Assembly (NCBI GenBank): GCA_013297675.1
Contig: JAAFHZ010000006.1
Location: 23,381-87,380, forward strand
Source of the DNA: Synechococcales cyanobacterium bin59.metabat.ball.084
Lineage (GTDB): Bacteria > Cyanobacteriota > Cyanobacteriia > Cyanobacteriales > Chamaesiphonaceae
Length of the DNA: 64,000 nt
Reading direction: 5' to 3'
Shown: piece by piece, positions 30,610-41,130 of the stretch
How the letters are laid out: the number at the start of each line of letters is the position of its first letter
Numbering within the stretch: position 1 is the stretch's first letter
Notes under the pieces: model-generated
The model's input: only the letters and a program-made list of their open reading frames with translations
The model's database searches: none
What the model was told of the DNA's origin: nothing
Translations under genes and position numbers: made by a program

Positions 30610-31806
30610 CTACTCCTCGAATGGCGATACTCCATCGATCGCTTCGTGCCAAGATAATCCCATAGGACCTAATAGCTCCATAAATGGATCGGGGTTGCAT
30701 TCTTCCACATTAAACACTCCGGGTTTTTTCCAGGTGCCATTTATTACCATCAGTGCGCCGATCACTGCGGGGACACCGGTTGTATAAGAAATTCCTTGTG
30801 CTCCTACTTCGGCGTAAGCCTCGGCATGTTGGCAGTTGTTGTAGACATAATATTTACGCTGTTTACCATCTTTGATGCCGCTGATGTGACAGCCGATCGA
30901 AGTTTGTCCGGTATAGTCAGTAGCTAACGAAGCTGGCTCGGGAAGCAGAGCTTTTAAGAATTTCAGCGGGACGATTTGATTTCCTTCGTACTCGATCGGG
31001 TCAATGCGAGTCATGCCGATGTTTTCTAGTACCCGTAGATGAGTAATATAGTTCTCAGAAAACGTCATCCAAAACCTAGCTCTTTTGAGAGTGGGAATGT
31101 TTTTGACCAGAGATTCTAGCTCTTCGTGGTACAGCAAATATGACTCTCGATCGCCGATTTCCGGGTAGGGCACCGGACGGTGGATTGACAGGGCTGGGAC
31201 TTCCACCCACTGGCCGTTTTCATAATACCTGCCAACTTGGGTAATTTCTCGAATATTGATTTCGGGGTTGAAGTTGGTAGCAAATGCTTTGCCATGATTA
31301 CCGTCATTACAATCAATAATATCTAGATAATGAATTTCATCGAAGTAATGCTTGAGAGCATAGGCGCTAAAGACTCCGGTAACTCCTGGATCGAAGCCGC
31401 AGCCCAAGATTGCGGTTAGTCCAGCGGCTTTAAAGCGGTCTTGATATTTCCATTGCCAACTATATTCAAACTTGGCTACATCGATCGGCTCATAGTTGGC
31501 GGTATCTAAGTAGTGAACGCCGGTTTCTAGGCAAGCATCCATCAAAACCAAATCCTGGTAGGGGAGTGCCACGTTGATTAAGATATCGGGCTTAAATTCT
31601 CTAATGAGTTTGACGGTATTAGCCACAACATCAGCATCGAGTGCGGCTGTTGTAACTTTTGGTGAATTAATATGTGCGGCAATTTTATCGCATTTATCCA
31701 CGCTGCGACTGGCCAACAAGATATCTGTGAACTCGGTGCGGGCGGCACATTTGTGCGCAACCACGTTTCCGACTCCACCTGCACCCACAATTATTACCCG
31801 TGCCAT
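30610..31806 (-). CDS. Saccharopine dehydrogenase-family carboxynorspermidine synthase
   Basis: 398 aa NAD(P)H enzyme that reductively condenses aspartate semialdehyde with a diamine to carboxy(nor)spermidine. The N-terminal Rossmann motif is VIVGAGGVGNVVAHKCA; further motifs are INVALPYQDLVLMDACLETGVHYLDTA, AILGCGFDPGVTGVFSAYA and a long C-terminal substrate domain ending with MELLGPMGLSWHEAIDG. Family members are often annotated as saccharopine dehydrogenase; the neighbouring nspC decides for the polyamine role. The first gene of this pair; start ATG 31806 preceded by AAGGAG. Confidence 0.9.
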   Translation of the reverse strand: MARVIIVGAGGVGNVVAHKCAARTEFTDILLASRSVDKCDKIAAHINSPKVTTAALDADVVANTVKLIREFKPDILINVALPYQDLVLMDACLETGVHYLDTANYEPIDVAKFEYSWQWKYQDRFKAAGLTAILGCGFDPGVTGVFSAYALKHYFDEIHYLDIIDCNDGNHGKAFATNFNPEINIREITQVGRYYENGQWVEVPALSIHRPVPYPEIGDRESYLLYHEELESLVKNIPTLKRARFWMTFSENYITHLRVLENIGMTRIDPIEYEGNQIVPLKFLKALLPEPASLATDYTGQTSIGCHISGIKDGKQRKYYVYNNCQHAEAYAEVGAQGISYTTGVPAVIGALMVINGTWKKPGVFNVEECNPDPFMELLGPMGLSWHEAIDGVSPFEE

Positions 31807-31928
31807 ACTGTCTCCTTGAGTTAAAGTGACTTTTTATCTTTGATGCGGTCAAAGCATTGTTGCGGCTGAGGTCGATACTCTGTGTCTCAACTAAAAATGC
31901 TGTCGCCGAAGGCATTATAACAGCAGAA

Positions 31929-32000
31929 CCAGGATTAGAAGATTTTAGGATGAGCAGGATATGGGGAAATCCTGCTCATCCTAAAATCCCCTAATCCTGG
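31929..32000. repeat. Long imperfect hairpin overlapping the mutS stop codon
   Basis: A 19-bp perfect stem (GATTTTAGGATGAGCAGGA and its complement) around a 10-nt loop is extended outward by a second 10-bp stem (CCAGGATTAG/CTAATCCTGG). The outer right arm contains the mutS stop codon and last codons. It resembles dispersed palindromic elements of cyanobacteria and could act as the mutS terminator or 3' RNA stabiliser. Confidence 0.75.
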
Positions 32001-34573
32001 TCAAACTTCCGTAACCCCATGGCAATCTTACTGTGTTCTTCGATTTGGCTCATCACCCGCTTTGCCCGATCGATCACCACGGGCGGCAACCCAGCCAACC
32101 GTCCAGCCTCAATGCCATAGGACTTACTAGCCCCACCGGGTTTCACCTGATGGAGAAAAATAATTTCATTAGGCAATTCTTTCACTGTCACCTGATAATT
32201 AGCTACATTATCTAACAGCGAAGCCAATTCATTTAATTCATGATAGTGGGTGGCAAAAATTGTTCGCGATCGAATAGTCTGTGCTAAATATTCTGAGACT
32301 GCCCAGGCGATCGACAAACCATCAAATGTCGCTGTCCCCCGGCCAATCTCATCGAGCAGAACCAAAGATTTAGGAGTGGCATGATTTAAGATATTCGCTG
32401 TTTCATTCATCTCTACCATGAACGTAGATTGTCCAGTGGCTAAGTCATCTACGGCTCCTACTCGGGTAAAAATGCGATCGCAGATCCCCAATTTGGCGCT
32501 GCGGGCAGGTACATAGCTACCCACTTGTGCCATTAATTGAATCAAGCCAATTTGGCGTAAATAACAGCTTTTACCACTAGCATTTGGCCCCGTTAATACC
32601 ACTAAATCTGTGCCGCTGTCTCCGGCTAAATCGGTGCCGTTGGGGACAAAGAAACCGGCTGGTAGCGTTTGTTCTACTACTGGGTGCCGACCATTTACTA
32701 TTTCGATCGGGCGTTCTTTGGACATTTCTGGACAACAATAGCCCTGCTGTACTGCTACTTCTGCTAAACCACAGAGGACATCGACGGCGGCGACTCGCTG
32801 AGCTACTGCGCGGATTTGGGCGGCGTGTTCCGATACTTCGGTGCGTAGCTCATTAAAAATATCGTGCTCTAGTTTGCCCACATCTTCTTTGGCATTCAAA
32901 ATACGGGCTTCGCGTTCTTTGAGTTCTGGGGTAATGTAGCGTTCTTCGTTAGTTAATGTTTGTTTGCGTAAATAGTCATCGGGCACCAAATCAGCTTTAG
33001 AACGGGTAATGCTGAGATAGTAGCCAAAGGTTTTGTTGAAGCCAACTTTCAGATTGCTAATGCCCGTGCGCTCTCTTTCCAAGGTTTCTAAATTGGCCAA
33101 CCACTGATGATCATCTACGCTGGCGGCGCGGAGTTCGTCTAGTTGGGCGTTGATGTTCGATCGAATCAACCCCCCTTCAGTTAACAAAATTGGCGGACTT
33201 TCTACGATGCTTTTCTGGATTTTTTGACCCAGAGCTACTAGTTCGATCGGGTATTGTTGCAGATTCTGTAAAAATCGGGCGGTGGCATCTTTGGTCAGCT
33301 CTGCTAACTCGGGTAAACGACAAAGAGAATCGGCTAGAGATAACAGCTCTCGGGCATTTACTCTGCCCGCCGCTGCCTTACCAGTGAGCCGCTCTAGGTC
33401 ATAGATTTGCTTCAATAGCTGTTGCAGATCTTGACGCAAAAAAGTATTTTTATATAGTTCTTCGATCGACTGTTGGCGCATGGTAATTTGTCCAATATCC
33501 AACAGCGGCTGAGATAGCCAGCGCCGGAGGGCGCGACCACCCATGGCTGTAGCAGTGCGATCGAGTGCCCAGAGCAAAGAACCGCGTAAATGACCATCGC
33601 GGGAGGTCTGAAAAATCTCTAAATTCCGGCGCGATTGATAGTCCAGCACCAAATAATCGGTAAGAGAATAGGAGCGCAAGAGCTGGAGATCGATCGGATT
33701 GCCTCGCTGAGTATCTGCTAAATAATCCAACAAGCCCCCGGCGGCTCTGATGGCTAAAGGCATCTGGTCACAGCCAGTTGCCTCTAAAGACTTCAGCCGA
33801 AAATAATCCAGTAGACTCTCTTGGGCAGTCAATAAGGTAAAGGCTGTTTGAGTCCGCAAAGCATAGCAAAATTGATTCGGTAAAGGTTCCGGCACTCGAT
33901 CGTCTTTTTCCCCAGCCCGCAGCAGTCGATTAATATCTGGTGCAGCCACTGGTAACAAGATCTCTGCCGGTTGCAGTCGTAACAGCTCTTGACTAAGAAT
34001 CTCTAAGTCGCTGCTCTGGGTGGCCACAAATTCTCCGGTAGAAATATCGGTGTAAGCCAAGCCCCAATGGTCGCCACTCAGCACGATCGCCACCAAAAAG
34101 TTATTGCGGCGGGCGGTGAGTAGTCCTTCTTCCATTACTGTACCGGGAGTCAGCACTCTGACCACTTCCCGGCGCACCAAACCAACAGCAGCGCTGGCAT
34201 CTTCCATTTGGTCGCAGAGCGCCACGGCGAAGCCTTTTTCTACTAAAGAGGCGCAATATCGATCGACGGAGTGGTAGGGTACGCCGGTCATGGGCACCCG
34301 CCCGATTTCTTTGCCGCCTTCTTTGCTGGTTAAAACCAGCTCTAATTCTCGCGCTACGGTAACGGCATCCTGAAAAAACGTCTCGAAAAAATCTCCGCAG
34401 CGGTATAGCAGCAAAGCATGAGGATACTGCTCTTTCACCGACACAAAATGCTGAAACATCGGTGACAGCATTTTGATATCGATCTCTCGATAGTCGGCGT
34501 TGCCAATGGCGTTTTGGCTAGTGCGCAGACCGGTAAGATCGACGGAGTTTTCGACGGCGGGTTGTTCGGACAT
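31991..34573 (-). CDS. mutS: DNA mismatch repair protein MutS
   Basis: 860 aa, full length. Domain I carries the mismatch-reading Phe-X-Glu motif ([13 protein letters not shown], about residues 58-70). The connector, lever and clamp domains follow, then the ATPase: Walker [18 protein letters not shown], Walker [20 protein letters not shown] and the dimerisation motif THYHEL. The C-terminus ends at the helix-turn-helix ([21 protein letters not shown]) without a long extension. ATG 34573. The small TM protein lies 5 bp upstream on the same strand, and a dispersed palindrome overlaps the stop. Confidence 0.97.
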   Translation of the reverse strand: MSEQPAVENSVDLTGLRTSQNAIGNADYREIDIKMLSPMFQHFVSVKEQYPHALLLYRCGDFFETFFQDAVTVARELELVLTSKEGGKEIGRVPMTGVPYHSVDRYCASLVEKGFAVALCDQMEDASAAVGLVRREVVRVLTPGTVMEEGLLTARRNNFLVAIVLSGDHWGLAYTDISTGEFVATQSSDLEILSQELLRLQPAEILLPVAAPDINRLLRAGEKDDRVPEPLPNQFCYALRTQTAFTLLTAQESLLDYFRLKSLEATGCDQMPLAIRAAGGLLDYLADTQRGNPIDLQLLRSYSLTDYLVLDYQSRRNLEIFQTSRDGHLRGSLLWALDRTATAMGGRALRRWLSQPLLDIGQITMRQQSIEELYKNTFLRQDLQQLLKQIYDLERLTGKAAAGRVNARELLSLADSLCRLPELAELTKDATARFLQNLQQYPIELVALGQKIQKSIVESPPILLTEGGLIRSNINAQLDELRAASVDDHQWLANLETLERERTGISNLKVGFNKTFGYYLSITRSKADLVPDDYLRKQTLTNEERYITPELKEREARILNAKEDVGKLEHDIFNELRTEVSEHAAQIRAVAQRVAAVDVLCGLAEVAVQQGYCCPEMSKERPIEIVNGRHPVVEQTLPAGFFVPNGTDLAGDSGTDLVVLTGPNASGKSCYLRQIGLIQLMAQVGSYVPARSAKLGICDRIFTRVGAVDDLATGQSTFMVEMNETANILNHATPKSLVLLDEIGRGTATFDGLSIAWAVSEYLAQTIRSRTIFATHYHELNELASLLDNVANYQVTVKELPNEIIFLHQVKPGGASKSYGIEAGRLAGLPPVVIDRAKRVMSQIEEHSKIAMGLRKFDQD

Positions 34574-34578
34574 TTTGG

Positions 34579-34980
34579 CTATTTAGAAGGACGGAAGGCC
34601 GAGTAGCCGACACTAGCTCCTACGGCAATAATACAGAGTACGGTAATTATGATATTCCAAATGCTCATTTCATCGCTGTCAACTTCATCTCGATCGGTGA
34701 TTTCGGCTGGTTGGGGGGCGGGGGCAACGCTGGCTACTCGCTGAGCTGGCACAGTGACGCTGCCATCAGGGCTACGCTGAAATTGGTTAACACTGCCCAA
34801 AAAGCGATTAACTTCTTGTTGAAGCTGCTGATTTTCTTTCCACATTTCCCGATTTTGGTTTTCTAGGCTGCGGATCATTGATTGGGCTTCTTGAAGGTCG
34901 GCTACCACTTCTTGGTAGACATCGACGGGCACTACGGTTTGATAGGAGGCATTATAAGAGGAAGCAGCAGCGTAGGTCAT
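34579..34980 (-). CDS. Single-pass membrane protein with coiled coil
   Basis: 133 aa, family not recognised. Residues ~22-62 form a Gln/Glu-rich coiled coil ([19 protein letters not shown] and on), residues ~65-100 are a Pro/Ala linker, and ~107-127 is one transmembrane helix near the C-terminus (tail-anchored topology). It ends five bases before the mutS start, so the two are probably co-transcribed. Confidence 0.7.
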   Translation of the reverse strand: MTYAAASSYNASYQTVVPVDVYQEVVADLQEAQSMIRSLENQNREMWKENQQLQQEVNRFLGSVNQFQRSPDGSVTVPAQRVASVAPAPQPAEITDRDEVDSDEMSIWNIIITVLCIIAVGASVGYSAFRPSK

Positions 34981-35099
34981 AGCAAAAATTTTGGCTAGAT
35001 TATGAATGTTTGACCGAAATTCAGATGACTCACCACTTAACTATCATAAGCTAATCTGGTGTTCGTGGAGTGCTGTATCAAAATCTATTAGGTGACAAT

Positions 35100-35783
35100 A
35101 TGGGTAAGCTGGCTGAACAATTAGAGCTGAAACTACTACCGGGTATGGCGATTCCCCAACCACTTCGATCGCTCTACGACTGGATAGAATCTCAGGGCAC
35201 CTATAGCGACGGTTTCGCCGATGAGGCCGGTGGCAGCGCAGAAGAGGAAACGAGAACTGGCTTTTTGTTTGCGGAAGAAGAGCAGATTGCTGGCTGGACA
35301 GAAACTGGTCGTCCTGGTGGTACAGATATTGAGTTTGCGGCTCATGGTCATCTGGGTTTGGAGGATTGGTTTGACCATGGTCGAGCAGCAGTTTTGAATC
35401 GTCTGTGCGTTTTTGCTCGGACTGGTCACGATGGCTCTATGGCAGCTTTGTGGTTAGATGATCAGGGAACACAAAAAATTGTTCATCTTGGCTCGGGTTC
35501 AGGTTCTTGCCTGGTGTGTGTTTTGGCCACTGATCCAGTGGATTTTCTGCGGTTACTGGCGATCGGCTATGACGAAATTTGTTGGAGTGAGGAATTTGCT
35601 TTTCCTCCCAACCACGAGAGCGATTTTAAAGTACAGCCCCACCGAGAGTTTCAGCGCTGGGTGTCGAAGACTTTTGCTGTCTCGATCCCTGCAACCGCTG
35701 CTGAAATTGTCCAACATCCTGATGATATGGATGATGCAGCTCCTCAAGATGATTTTGCAAAGTGGTTGAATGCCAACAAGTAA
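35100..35783 (+). CDS. Hypothetical acidic cytoplasmic protein
   Basis: 227 aa from ATG 35100 (AGGTG just upstream; an in-frame ATG at 35070 adds ten residues). Acidic, no signal or TM segment. The layout (YDWIESQGTYSD, LEDWFDHGRAAVLNRLCVFARTG, MAALWLDDQGTQKIVHLGSGSG, CVLATDPVDFLRLLAIGYDE) resembles SMI1/KNR4-SUKH-like or immunity-type proteins, but I cannot assign it firmly. It converges on nadB. Confidence 0.65.
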   Translation: MGKLAEQLELKLLPGMAIPQPLRSLYDWIESQGTYSDGFADEAGGSAEEETRTGFLFAEEEQIAGWTETGRPGGTDIEFAAHGHLGLEDWFDHGRAAVLNRLCVFARTGHDGSMAALWLDDQGTQKIVHLGSGSGSCLVCVLATDPVDFLRLLAIGYDEICWSEEFAFPPNHESDFKVQPHREFQRWVSKTFAVSIPATAAEIVQHPDDMDDAAPQDDFAKWLNANK

Positions 35784-35798
35784 GATTTTTATGCTCTG

Positions 35799-37526
35799 CT
35801 ATAACAAATCTTTTCTGCTAGCTTTACTGGTTTCTAAGACCTGATGACCACTTGATAGACTCCATTTGCCACCTTGAATTAAGCTATGTTTTTCCCAGAC
35901 CAATTCAGTTTCTGGGAAATCGGAGCGGAAATGACCGCCTCGGCTTTCGGTGCGAAACAGAGCGCTTTGCACAATCAAGCTACCAACCTGCAATAAATTA
36001 CGAGTTTCTGACCACAGCCGCAAAGCAGATAGTTCGATCGGGAGCTTCATTATTTGTCCCGCTGATAATTCCTGGAAAATTGCTGAGATTGGTAATTGCT
36101 CAAACTGCTCTTGCCAGTCTTTGATCTTCTTTAAGCCAGCTTGCAAAGTATTCGCCTCCCTCACAATACCTGCCACCTGCCACATTACCTCTGGTAAACT
36201 CTGACGCATAGTTATAATTATTTGCTGTTGTGCATCCCAATCATCCATCTTTAAAATCTCAATTTTGCTACAGCCAATTAGCGATGATTCTTCCTGGGCA
36301 GATTGCACGTCACTATGGGCAAAGCCTGCCCCAAATACCAAGCATTCCAACAACGAGTTGCTGGCTAAACGATTAGCCCCATGAACTCCTGTACAACTAG
36401 CTTCCCCTACCGCATAAACTCCCGGAATAGCAGTGTGATTTTGTACATCGGTAGCGACACCGCCCATCCAATAGTGCGCCGCTGGTGAGACCGGAATGGG
36501 CTGGGTAAATACATCAATGCCCCAGCTCTGACAAACTTGAATAATATTGGGGAAGCGGTGGTTAACTGTGGCCGGGGGCATCGATCGCAGATCTAAATAA
36601 ACTTTGTCTCCTCCGACTTTTGCCAAATGAGAAAAAATTGCGCGGCTAACTACATCCCGAGGAGCCAATTCTCCGTCGGGGTGATAGTGAAAGCAAAAGC
36701 GATCGCCTTGGTCGTCGATCAAATAAGCCCCTTCGCCCCGTACTGCTTCGCTGATCAAAAAGCGCGGTGCACCCGGTACATTTAAAGCCGTCGGGTGAAA
36801 CTGTACAAATTCTAAGTCTGCGACATTGCCTCCAGCTCGATCGACCATGGCCACTCCGTCACCTGTACTGACCTCGGGGTTAGTAGTGTGAGCATAAACC
36901 TGTCCACCGCCGCCAGTGGCTAAAATGACTGCTGGTGCCCGCAGCCAGCGAATTTCGCCATTATATGCCAAGCTCACGCCCTGGCACTGGCCTTTTTCTA
37001 TCCATAAATCTAGGGCTAAAGCGGGGGCAATGGTGCGAATGTTCGATCGAGATCTCACCTGCTCTAGTAATACTTTCATGACGGTGCGACCGGTGGTGTC
37101 GGCGGCGTGCAGCACTCGTGGTCGGGAGTGGGCGGCTTCTAGGGTCATAGCTAGGGTGGAGTCACCGCCCAGGGTGGATACTCGATCGAAGGCTACGCCC
37201 ATATTGACTAAATCGGTAACGCACTGGGCCGCGTTTTCAACTAAAAATCTGACGGTCACAGGGTCACAGAGTCCCGCCCCGGCTTTGAGGGTATCTTGGA
37301 TGTGCAGCTCAACCGAATCAGCTTCGCTGACTACGGCAGCAATGCCGCCCTGTGCCCATTTGCTGGCTACTGGTGGTGACTCGGTGGCGATCGAATCTTT
37401 GCTGATGATGGCTATCTTTAAATGGGCGGGCAAACAGAGGGCTGAATAGAGTCCAGCCGCGCCAGCGCCGACGATGATTGCATCGTAGCCCCGGGAAAGT
37501 TCATCAGACAAGATTGAGTCGGTCAA
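35799..37526 (-). CDS. nadB: L-aspartate oxidase
   Basis: FAD enzyme oxidising aspartate to iminoaspartate, first step of de novo NAD synthesis, with NadA (not here). N-terminal FAD motif DAIIVGAGAAGLYSAL, the SKWAQGGIAAV block, EAAHSRPRVLHAADTTGR, ATGGGGQVYAHTTNP, EFVQFHPTAL, LISEAVRGEGAYLID and PVSPAAHYWMGGVATD are all present, with the C-terminal helical domain ending near residue 540. 575 aa, usual length. ATG 37526. Confidence 0.96.
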   Translation of the reverse strand: MTDSILSDELSRGYDAIIVGAGAAGLYSALCLPAHLKIAIISKDSIATESPPVASKWAQGGIAAVVSEADSVELHIQDTLKAGAGLCDPVTVRFLVENAAQCVTDLVNMGVAFDRVSTLGGDSTLAMTLEAAHSRPRVLHAADTTGRTVMKVLLEQVRSRSNIRTIAPALALDLWIEKGQCQGVSLAYNGEIRWLRAPAVILATGGGGQVYAHTTNPEVSTGDGVAMVDRAGGNVADLEFVQFHPTALNVPGAPRFLISEAVRGEGAYLIDDQGDRFCFHYHPDGELAPRDVVSRAIFSHLAKVGGDKVYLDLRSMPPATVNHRFPNIIQVCQSWGIDVFTQPIPVSPAAHYWMGGVATDVQNHTAIPGVYAVGEASCTGVHGANRLASNSLLECLVFGAGFAHSDVQSAQEESSLIGCSKIEILKMDDWDAQQQIIITMRQSLPEVMWQVAGIVREANTLQAGLKKIKDWQEQFEQLPISAIFQELSAGQIMKLPIELSALRLWSETRNLLQVGSLIVQSALFRTESRGGHFRSDFPETELVWEKHSLIQGGKWSLSSGHQVLETSKASRKDLL

Positions 37527-37699
37527 TGTTCAATGCATGGTATACGTGGCTATATATTGTAGAGCTTCTCGTCTCTTGTGTGGTTGGTGGAGTTGACGGT
37601 GAAGGGTTATATTAGAGAGATGGTTGCTTTGCCACAGAATCAAGTTGATTAGTTTTTTTGAATAGGTGCTAATTGATTGTAATTAAATAGGTGAAAATC

Positions 37700-38356
37700 A
37701 TGACAACGGCGATTGCCTTACCTAAATCATCCACAATTCTGCAAGGTATTCAGTGGGATACTTATCAGAATTTGATTAAAGATCTAGAATCACAGCCCGG
37801 TACTAGGCTGACCTACGACAATGGAACCTTGGAGATTACCGTGCCACCGCACGAACGATTTAAAAAACTCTTGGGGCGGTTTGTCGAAGTGATGACCGAA
37901 GAGCTAGAGATTGAAGTGCGCAGCTTAGGTTCTACCACTTGGAGCCGGAAAGATTTACAGAAAGGATTAGAACCCGATGAATGCTACTACATTCCAAATG
38001 AGTTTGCGGTACGCGGTAAAGACACAATTGATTTAGAGCTTGATCCACCACCAGATCTAGCAATTGAAATTGACAACACCAGTAGTTCCCTAAACCGGAT
38101 GGGAATTTATGCCGCGTTGGGAATACCGGAAATATGGCGGTTTGACAGTTTAGCTTACGGTAAAGGCAATCAACAAACTTTCACGATTCTGCGATTAGTC
38201 AATGGTAGTTATCAGGCTTGCACAACTTCTGTAGTCCTGCCACTTTTCAATGACACTGTGTTGATGAGCTTCTTGGATCTCAGTCAGACTATGGGTGAAA
38301 CTAGTTTGATTCGCCATGTAAGGCAATGGATTAAGGAGCAACTAACTACGCTCTAG
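37700..38356 (+). CDS. Uma2-family (DUF820) putative endonuclease
   Basis: 218 aa of the Uma2/DUF820 family, a PD-(D/E)XK-fold group greatly expanded in cyanobacteria and of unclear function. Motifs: LTYDNGTLEITVPPHERFKKLLGRF, GSTTWSRKDLQKGLEPDECYYI, PPPDLAIEIDNTSSS and GIPEIWRFD. ATG 37700 with AGGTG upstream is preferred to the GTG at 37691. Stands alone between nadB and the TIR-WD40 gene. Confidence 0.9.
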   Translation: MTTAIALPKSSTILQGIQWDTYQNLIKDLESQPGTRLTYDNGTLEITVPPHERFKKLLGRFVEVMTEELEIEVRSLGSTTWSRKDLQKGLEPDECYYIPNEFAVRGKDTIDLELDPPPDLAIEIDNTSSSLNRMGIYAALGIPEIWRFDSLAYGKGNQQTFTILRLVNGSYQACTTSVVLPLFNDTVLMSFLDLSQTMGETSLIRHVRQWIKEQLTTL

Positions 38357-38424
38357 TTCTTCCCGCACACCTTTGTAGACTCATTGAAATTCCGACAAGA
38401 TTCCTGGTATTCAAACTCAATATT

Positions 38425-41061
38425 TCAAGAATTGTTTTCTAGTTTATAGCTACCACTCACTTCCAAATCTTCTTCACGAACATTCGGATTTGTGGAAAGG
38501 TAATCGTTGAGCTTTGCATAACTAATTTCTAATAGCTCAACAAGGGTTTTATTAAAACTATTGACATGGTTCCAAACCCTTGCCAAGTTGTCATCAGAAG
38601 TGGTGACTATCTTGCTGCTATCAGGGCTGAAAGTTGCACTTGCTAGTGAGCTTGGATGACTGGGAAGTGTAAAGAGAAGCTTACCTTGAGTATCCCATAC
38701 CTTTGCTGTCTTGTCCCAAGAGGCTGTGACTATCATAGTATTGCCGTTATTGTAATATGCACTTGTGAGGGAACTTGAATGCCCCTCAAGTGTAGTAAGA
38801 AGCTCACCTTCGGCATTCCATATTTTCGCTGTATTATCACCAGAAGCAGTAACTACATTTTCGCTGCCTGGGCTAAAAGATGCACATTTAACAGAATTGT
38901 CATGACCGATGAGAGTGAACAGAAAGTTCCCTTCAATATCCCATACCTTTGCTGTATTGTCCCAGGAGGCAGTAACTATTCTATCTCCATGATGATTAAA
39001 GCTTGCGCTTCTAATAGAGTCATTATGACCATTATTGTTATCTTCAAAAGTAGCCAAAAGCTCTCCCTGAATGTCCCATACCCTTGCTGTACAGTCACTA
39101 GAAGCAGTAACTATTTTTGTGCCGTCCGGGCTAAAAGATGCATTTACAACATCTTCAGTGTGACCTTCAAGAGTTGCCAAATGTTCTCCCTGAATACCCC
39201 ATACTTTTGCTGTGCAGTCACTAGAGGCTGTGACTATTTTTTTGCCATCTGGGCTAAAAGATGCATTTACAACATCTTTGGAATGGCCTTCAAGAGTAGC
39301 GACATGCTCCCCATTTGCACCCCATACTTTTGCCGTATTATCTCTGGAAGCAGTAACTATAATTTTACCATCTGGACTAAAACATGCACTTCTAACATAG
39401 TCCGAATGACCGGTAAGTGTAATCAAAGGACTGTTCTGCAAGTCCCACATGCGTACAGTGTTGTCTCTAGACGTAGTAGCAACTATGCTGCTGTCAGGGC
39501 TAAAACTGGCGCTAGTAACATCACCTGAATGACCTTTAAGTCGGCTCAAAAGGTTGCCGTAAACATCCCAAACCCATGCCGTATCATCCATGGAAGCAGT
39601 TACAATCTTGCTACCATCAGGACTGAAACTAGCACTCCAAACATCACTTTGATGACCTGAAAGCGTAAATAGAATTTGGCCTGTGCTGTTCCATATCTTC
39701 GCTGTTTTATCCATAGAAGTTGTAACAATCTTGCTATTGTCAGGGCTGAAACTAGCACTCCAAATGTCACCTTGATGACCTAGAAGTGTGAACAGAAGCC
39801 GACCTGTATTATTCCATACCTTAGCCATTTTATCTCTAGAAGCAGTGATAATCATACTACTATCAGGGCTGAAATTTGCACAGGTAACATCTGCTTTATG
39901 ATTAAGTATAGCAACAAGATCCCTACCATTATTCTTCCAAATTTTTGCCGTATTATCTATAGAAGCAGTGACGATTGTAGTACTGTCAGGACTGAAATTT
40001 GCACAGATGACATCACTTTTGTGAGTGAGGGTGAAAAGAAGCTGGCCGGTCATATCCCAGACCTTGGCTGTTTTATCTCTGGAAGCAGTGATGATCGCAC
40101 TACCATCAGGACTAAAACTTGCGCAAGTGACATCACTTTCATGAGTGAGGGTGAAAAGAAGCTGACCGGTCATATCCCAGACCTTAGCTGTTTTATCTCT
40201 AGAAGCAGTAATAATTTTACTATCATTGCTAAAGTTTGCCATCCAGACTGAATCAGTATGACCATTGAGTGTGAAAAGAAGCTGACCTGTAATATCCCAG
40301 ACTTTTGCTGTTTTATCTCTAGAAGCAGTAACAAGCTTACCGTCATTGCTAAAACTTGCACTGATAACATCACTTTTATGATCTTCTAAAAGATTTTTAT
40401 CGAGCGTTGAATAATTAAGTTGCTGTAAAATTTTTGTCACCTCAAGTTGTTGATTTTTATCAGGTTTATTCATAGCTTGTAGGTACTTACCTGCTTTAAC
40501 AGCCTTGAACATTGCTGCTAAGCCTTGATTATTCAACAATGCAGCTTTTGATTCAATGAGAGCAAGCTCTACATTGGCAAACTTAATCTCCTGCTCTAAC
40601 TGTTCTTTGTCTTTACTTAAAATTCTGACTTCAATGATTTTCCTGAGTTCTTCAGTTACATTTTGTAGTGCTTCATCTTTATTTTCCCAAGTGGTTACTG
40701 GTCCGCGTTTAGTTGGCAGTACTTTCAACCTACTTAATTCTGAGTTTTCCCAGTCAACGGGTCGTAAGATAACTGGAATGATTTGAATTTCATTCCGTCT
40801 GTGACGTTCTAGTAATTGCTCAATACCAATTTCATCATAGTACTCAGAAGCCATAAACGAAGCACTAATGAGCAAAATGATGATTTCTGCCAACCCTAGA
40901 CGATTTCGGAGCACTATTTCCCGTTCTTCCCCTGGTAAGATACTGTTCCTGTGCCAAATGTTAATTGTTTCATCTCTTTCAAGTTGTTGCAGATGATTAA
41001 CTAATTCCTCGAACAAAGTATTGTCTCTATCAGCAAAAGCTATGAAGACCTGAATGCTCAT
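38425..41061 (-). CDS. TIR domain protein with WD40 repeat array
   Basis: 878 aa. Residues 1-~145 are a TIR domain (VFIAFADRDNTLFEELVNHL, IILLISASFMASEYYDEIG with the candidate catalytic Glu, VIPVILRPVDWENSELSRLKVLP, GPVTTWENKDEAL). Residues ~150-220 are a helical linker. From ~225 to ~840 there are about fifteen WD40 blades with the repeated pattern ASFSPDGSKIVTASxDNTAKVW, highly alike at DNA level (120-126 bp period). TIR domains in bacteria are NAD-consuming or NAD-derived-signal enzymes, and a beta-propeller could sense a target protein. The domain order matches cyanobacterial TIR-WD40 proteins. Function is inferred. AT-richer than its neighbours. Confidence 0.9.
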   Translation of the reverse strand: MSIQVFIAFADRDNTLFEELVNHLQQLERDETINIWHRNSILPGEEREIVLRNRLGLAEIIILLISASFMASEYYDEIGIEQLLERHRRNEIQIIPVILRPVDWENSELSRLKVLPTKRGPVTTWENKDEALQNVTEELRKIIEVRILSKDKEQLEQEIKFANVELALIESKAALLNNQGLAAMFKAVKAGKYLQAMNKPDKNQQLEVTKILQQLNYSTLDKNLLEDHKSDVISASFSNDGKLVTASRDKTAKVWDITGQLLFTLNGHTDSVWMANFSNDSKIITASRDKTAKVWDMTGQLLFTLTHESDVTCASFSPDGSAIITASRDKTAKVWDMTGQLLFTLTHKSDVICANFSPDSTTIVTASIDNTAKIWKNNGRDLVAILNHKADVTCANFSPDSSMIITASRDKMAKVWNNTGRLLFTLLGHQGDIWSASFSPDNSKIVTTSMDKTAKIWNSTGQILFTLSGHQSDVWSASFSPDGSKIVTASMDDTAWVWDVYGNLLSRLKGHSGDVTSASFSPDSSIVATTSRDNTVRMWDLQNSPLITLTGHSDYVRSACFSPDGKIIVTASRDNTAKVWGANGEHVATLEGHSKDVVNASFSPDGKKIVTASSDCTAKVWGIQGEHLATLEGHTEDVVNASFSPDGTKIVTASSDCTARVWDIQGELLATFEDNNNGHNDSIRSASFNHHGDRIVTASWDNTAKVWDIEGNFLFTLIGHDNSVKCASFSPGSENVVTASGDNTAKIWNAEGELLTTLEGHSSSLTSAYYNNGNTMIVTASWDKTAKVWDTQGKLLFTLPSHPSSLASATFSPDSSKIVTTSDDNLARVWNHVNSFNKTLVELLEISYAKLNDYLSTNPNVREEDLEVSGSYKLENNS

Positions 41062-41130
41062 GATATTGCTTAGATTAGCTGTTGAATTTCACTAGTGTAA
41101 TTGATTTTGACTGTTATTGATAGATATCTG

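Noticed and set aside
38779..40251. Long plus-strand open frames opposite the WD40 array
   Set aside because: The peptides repeat with the blade period and mirror the coding strand; they are shadows.
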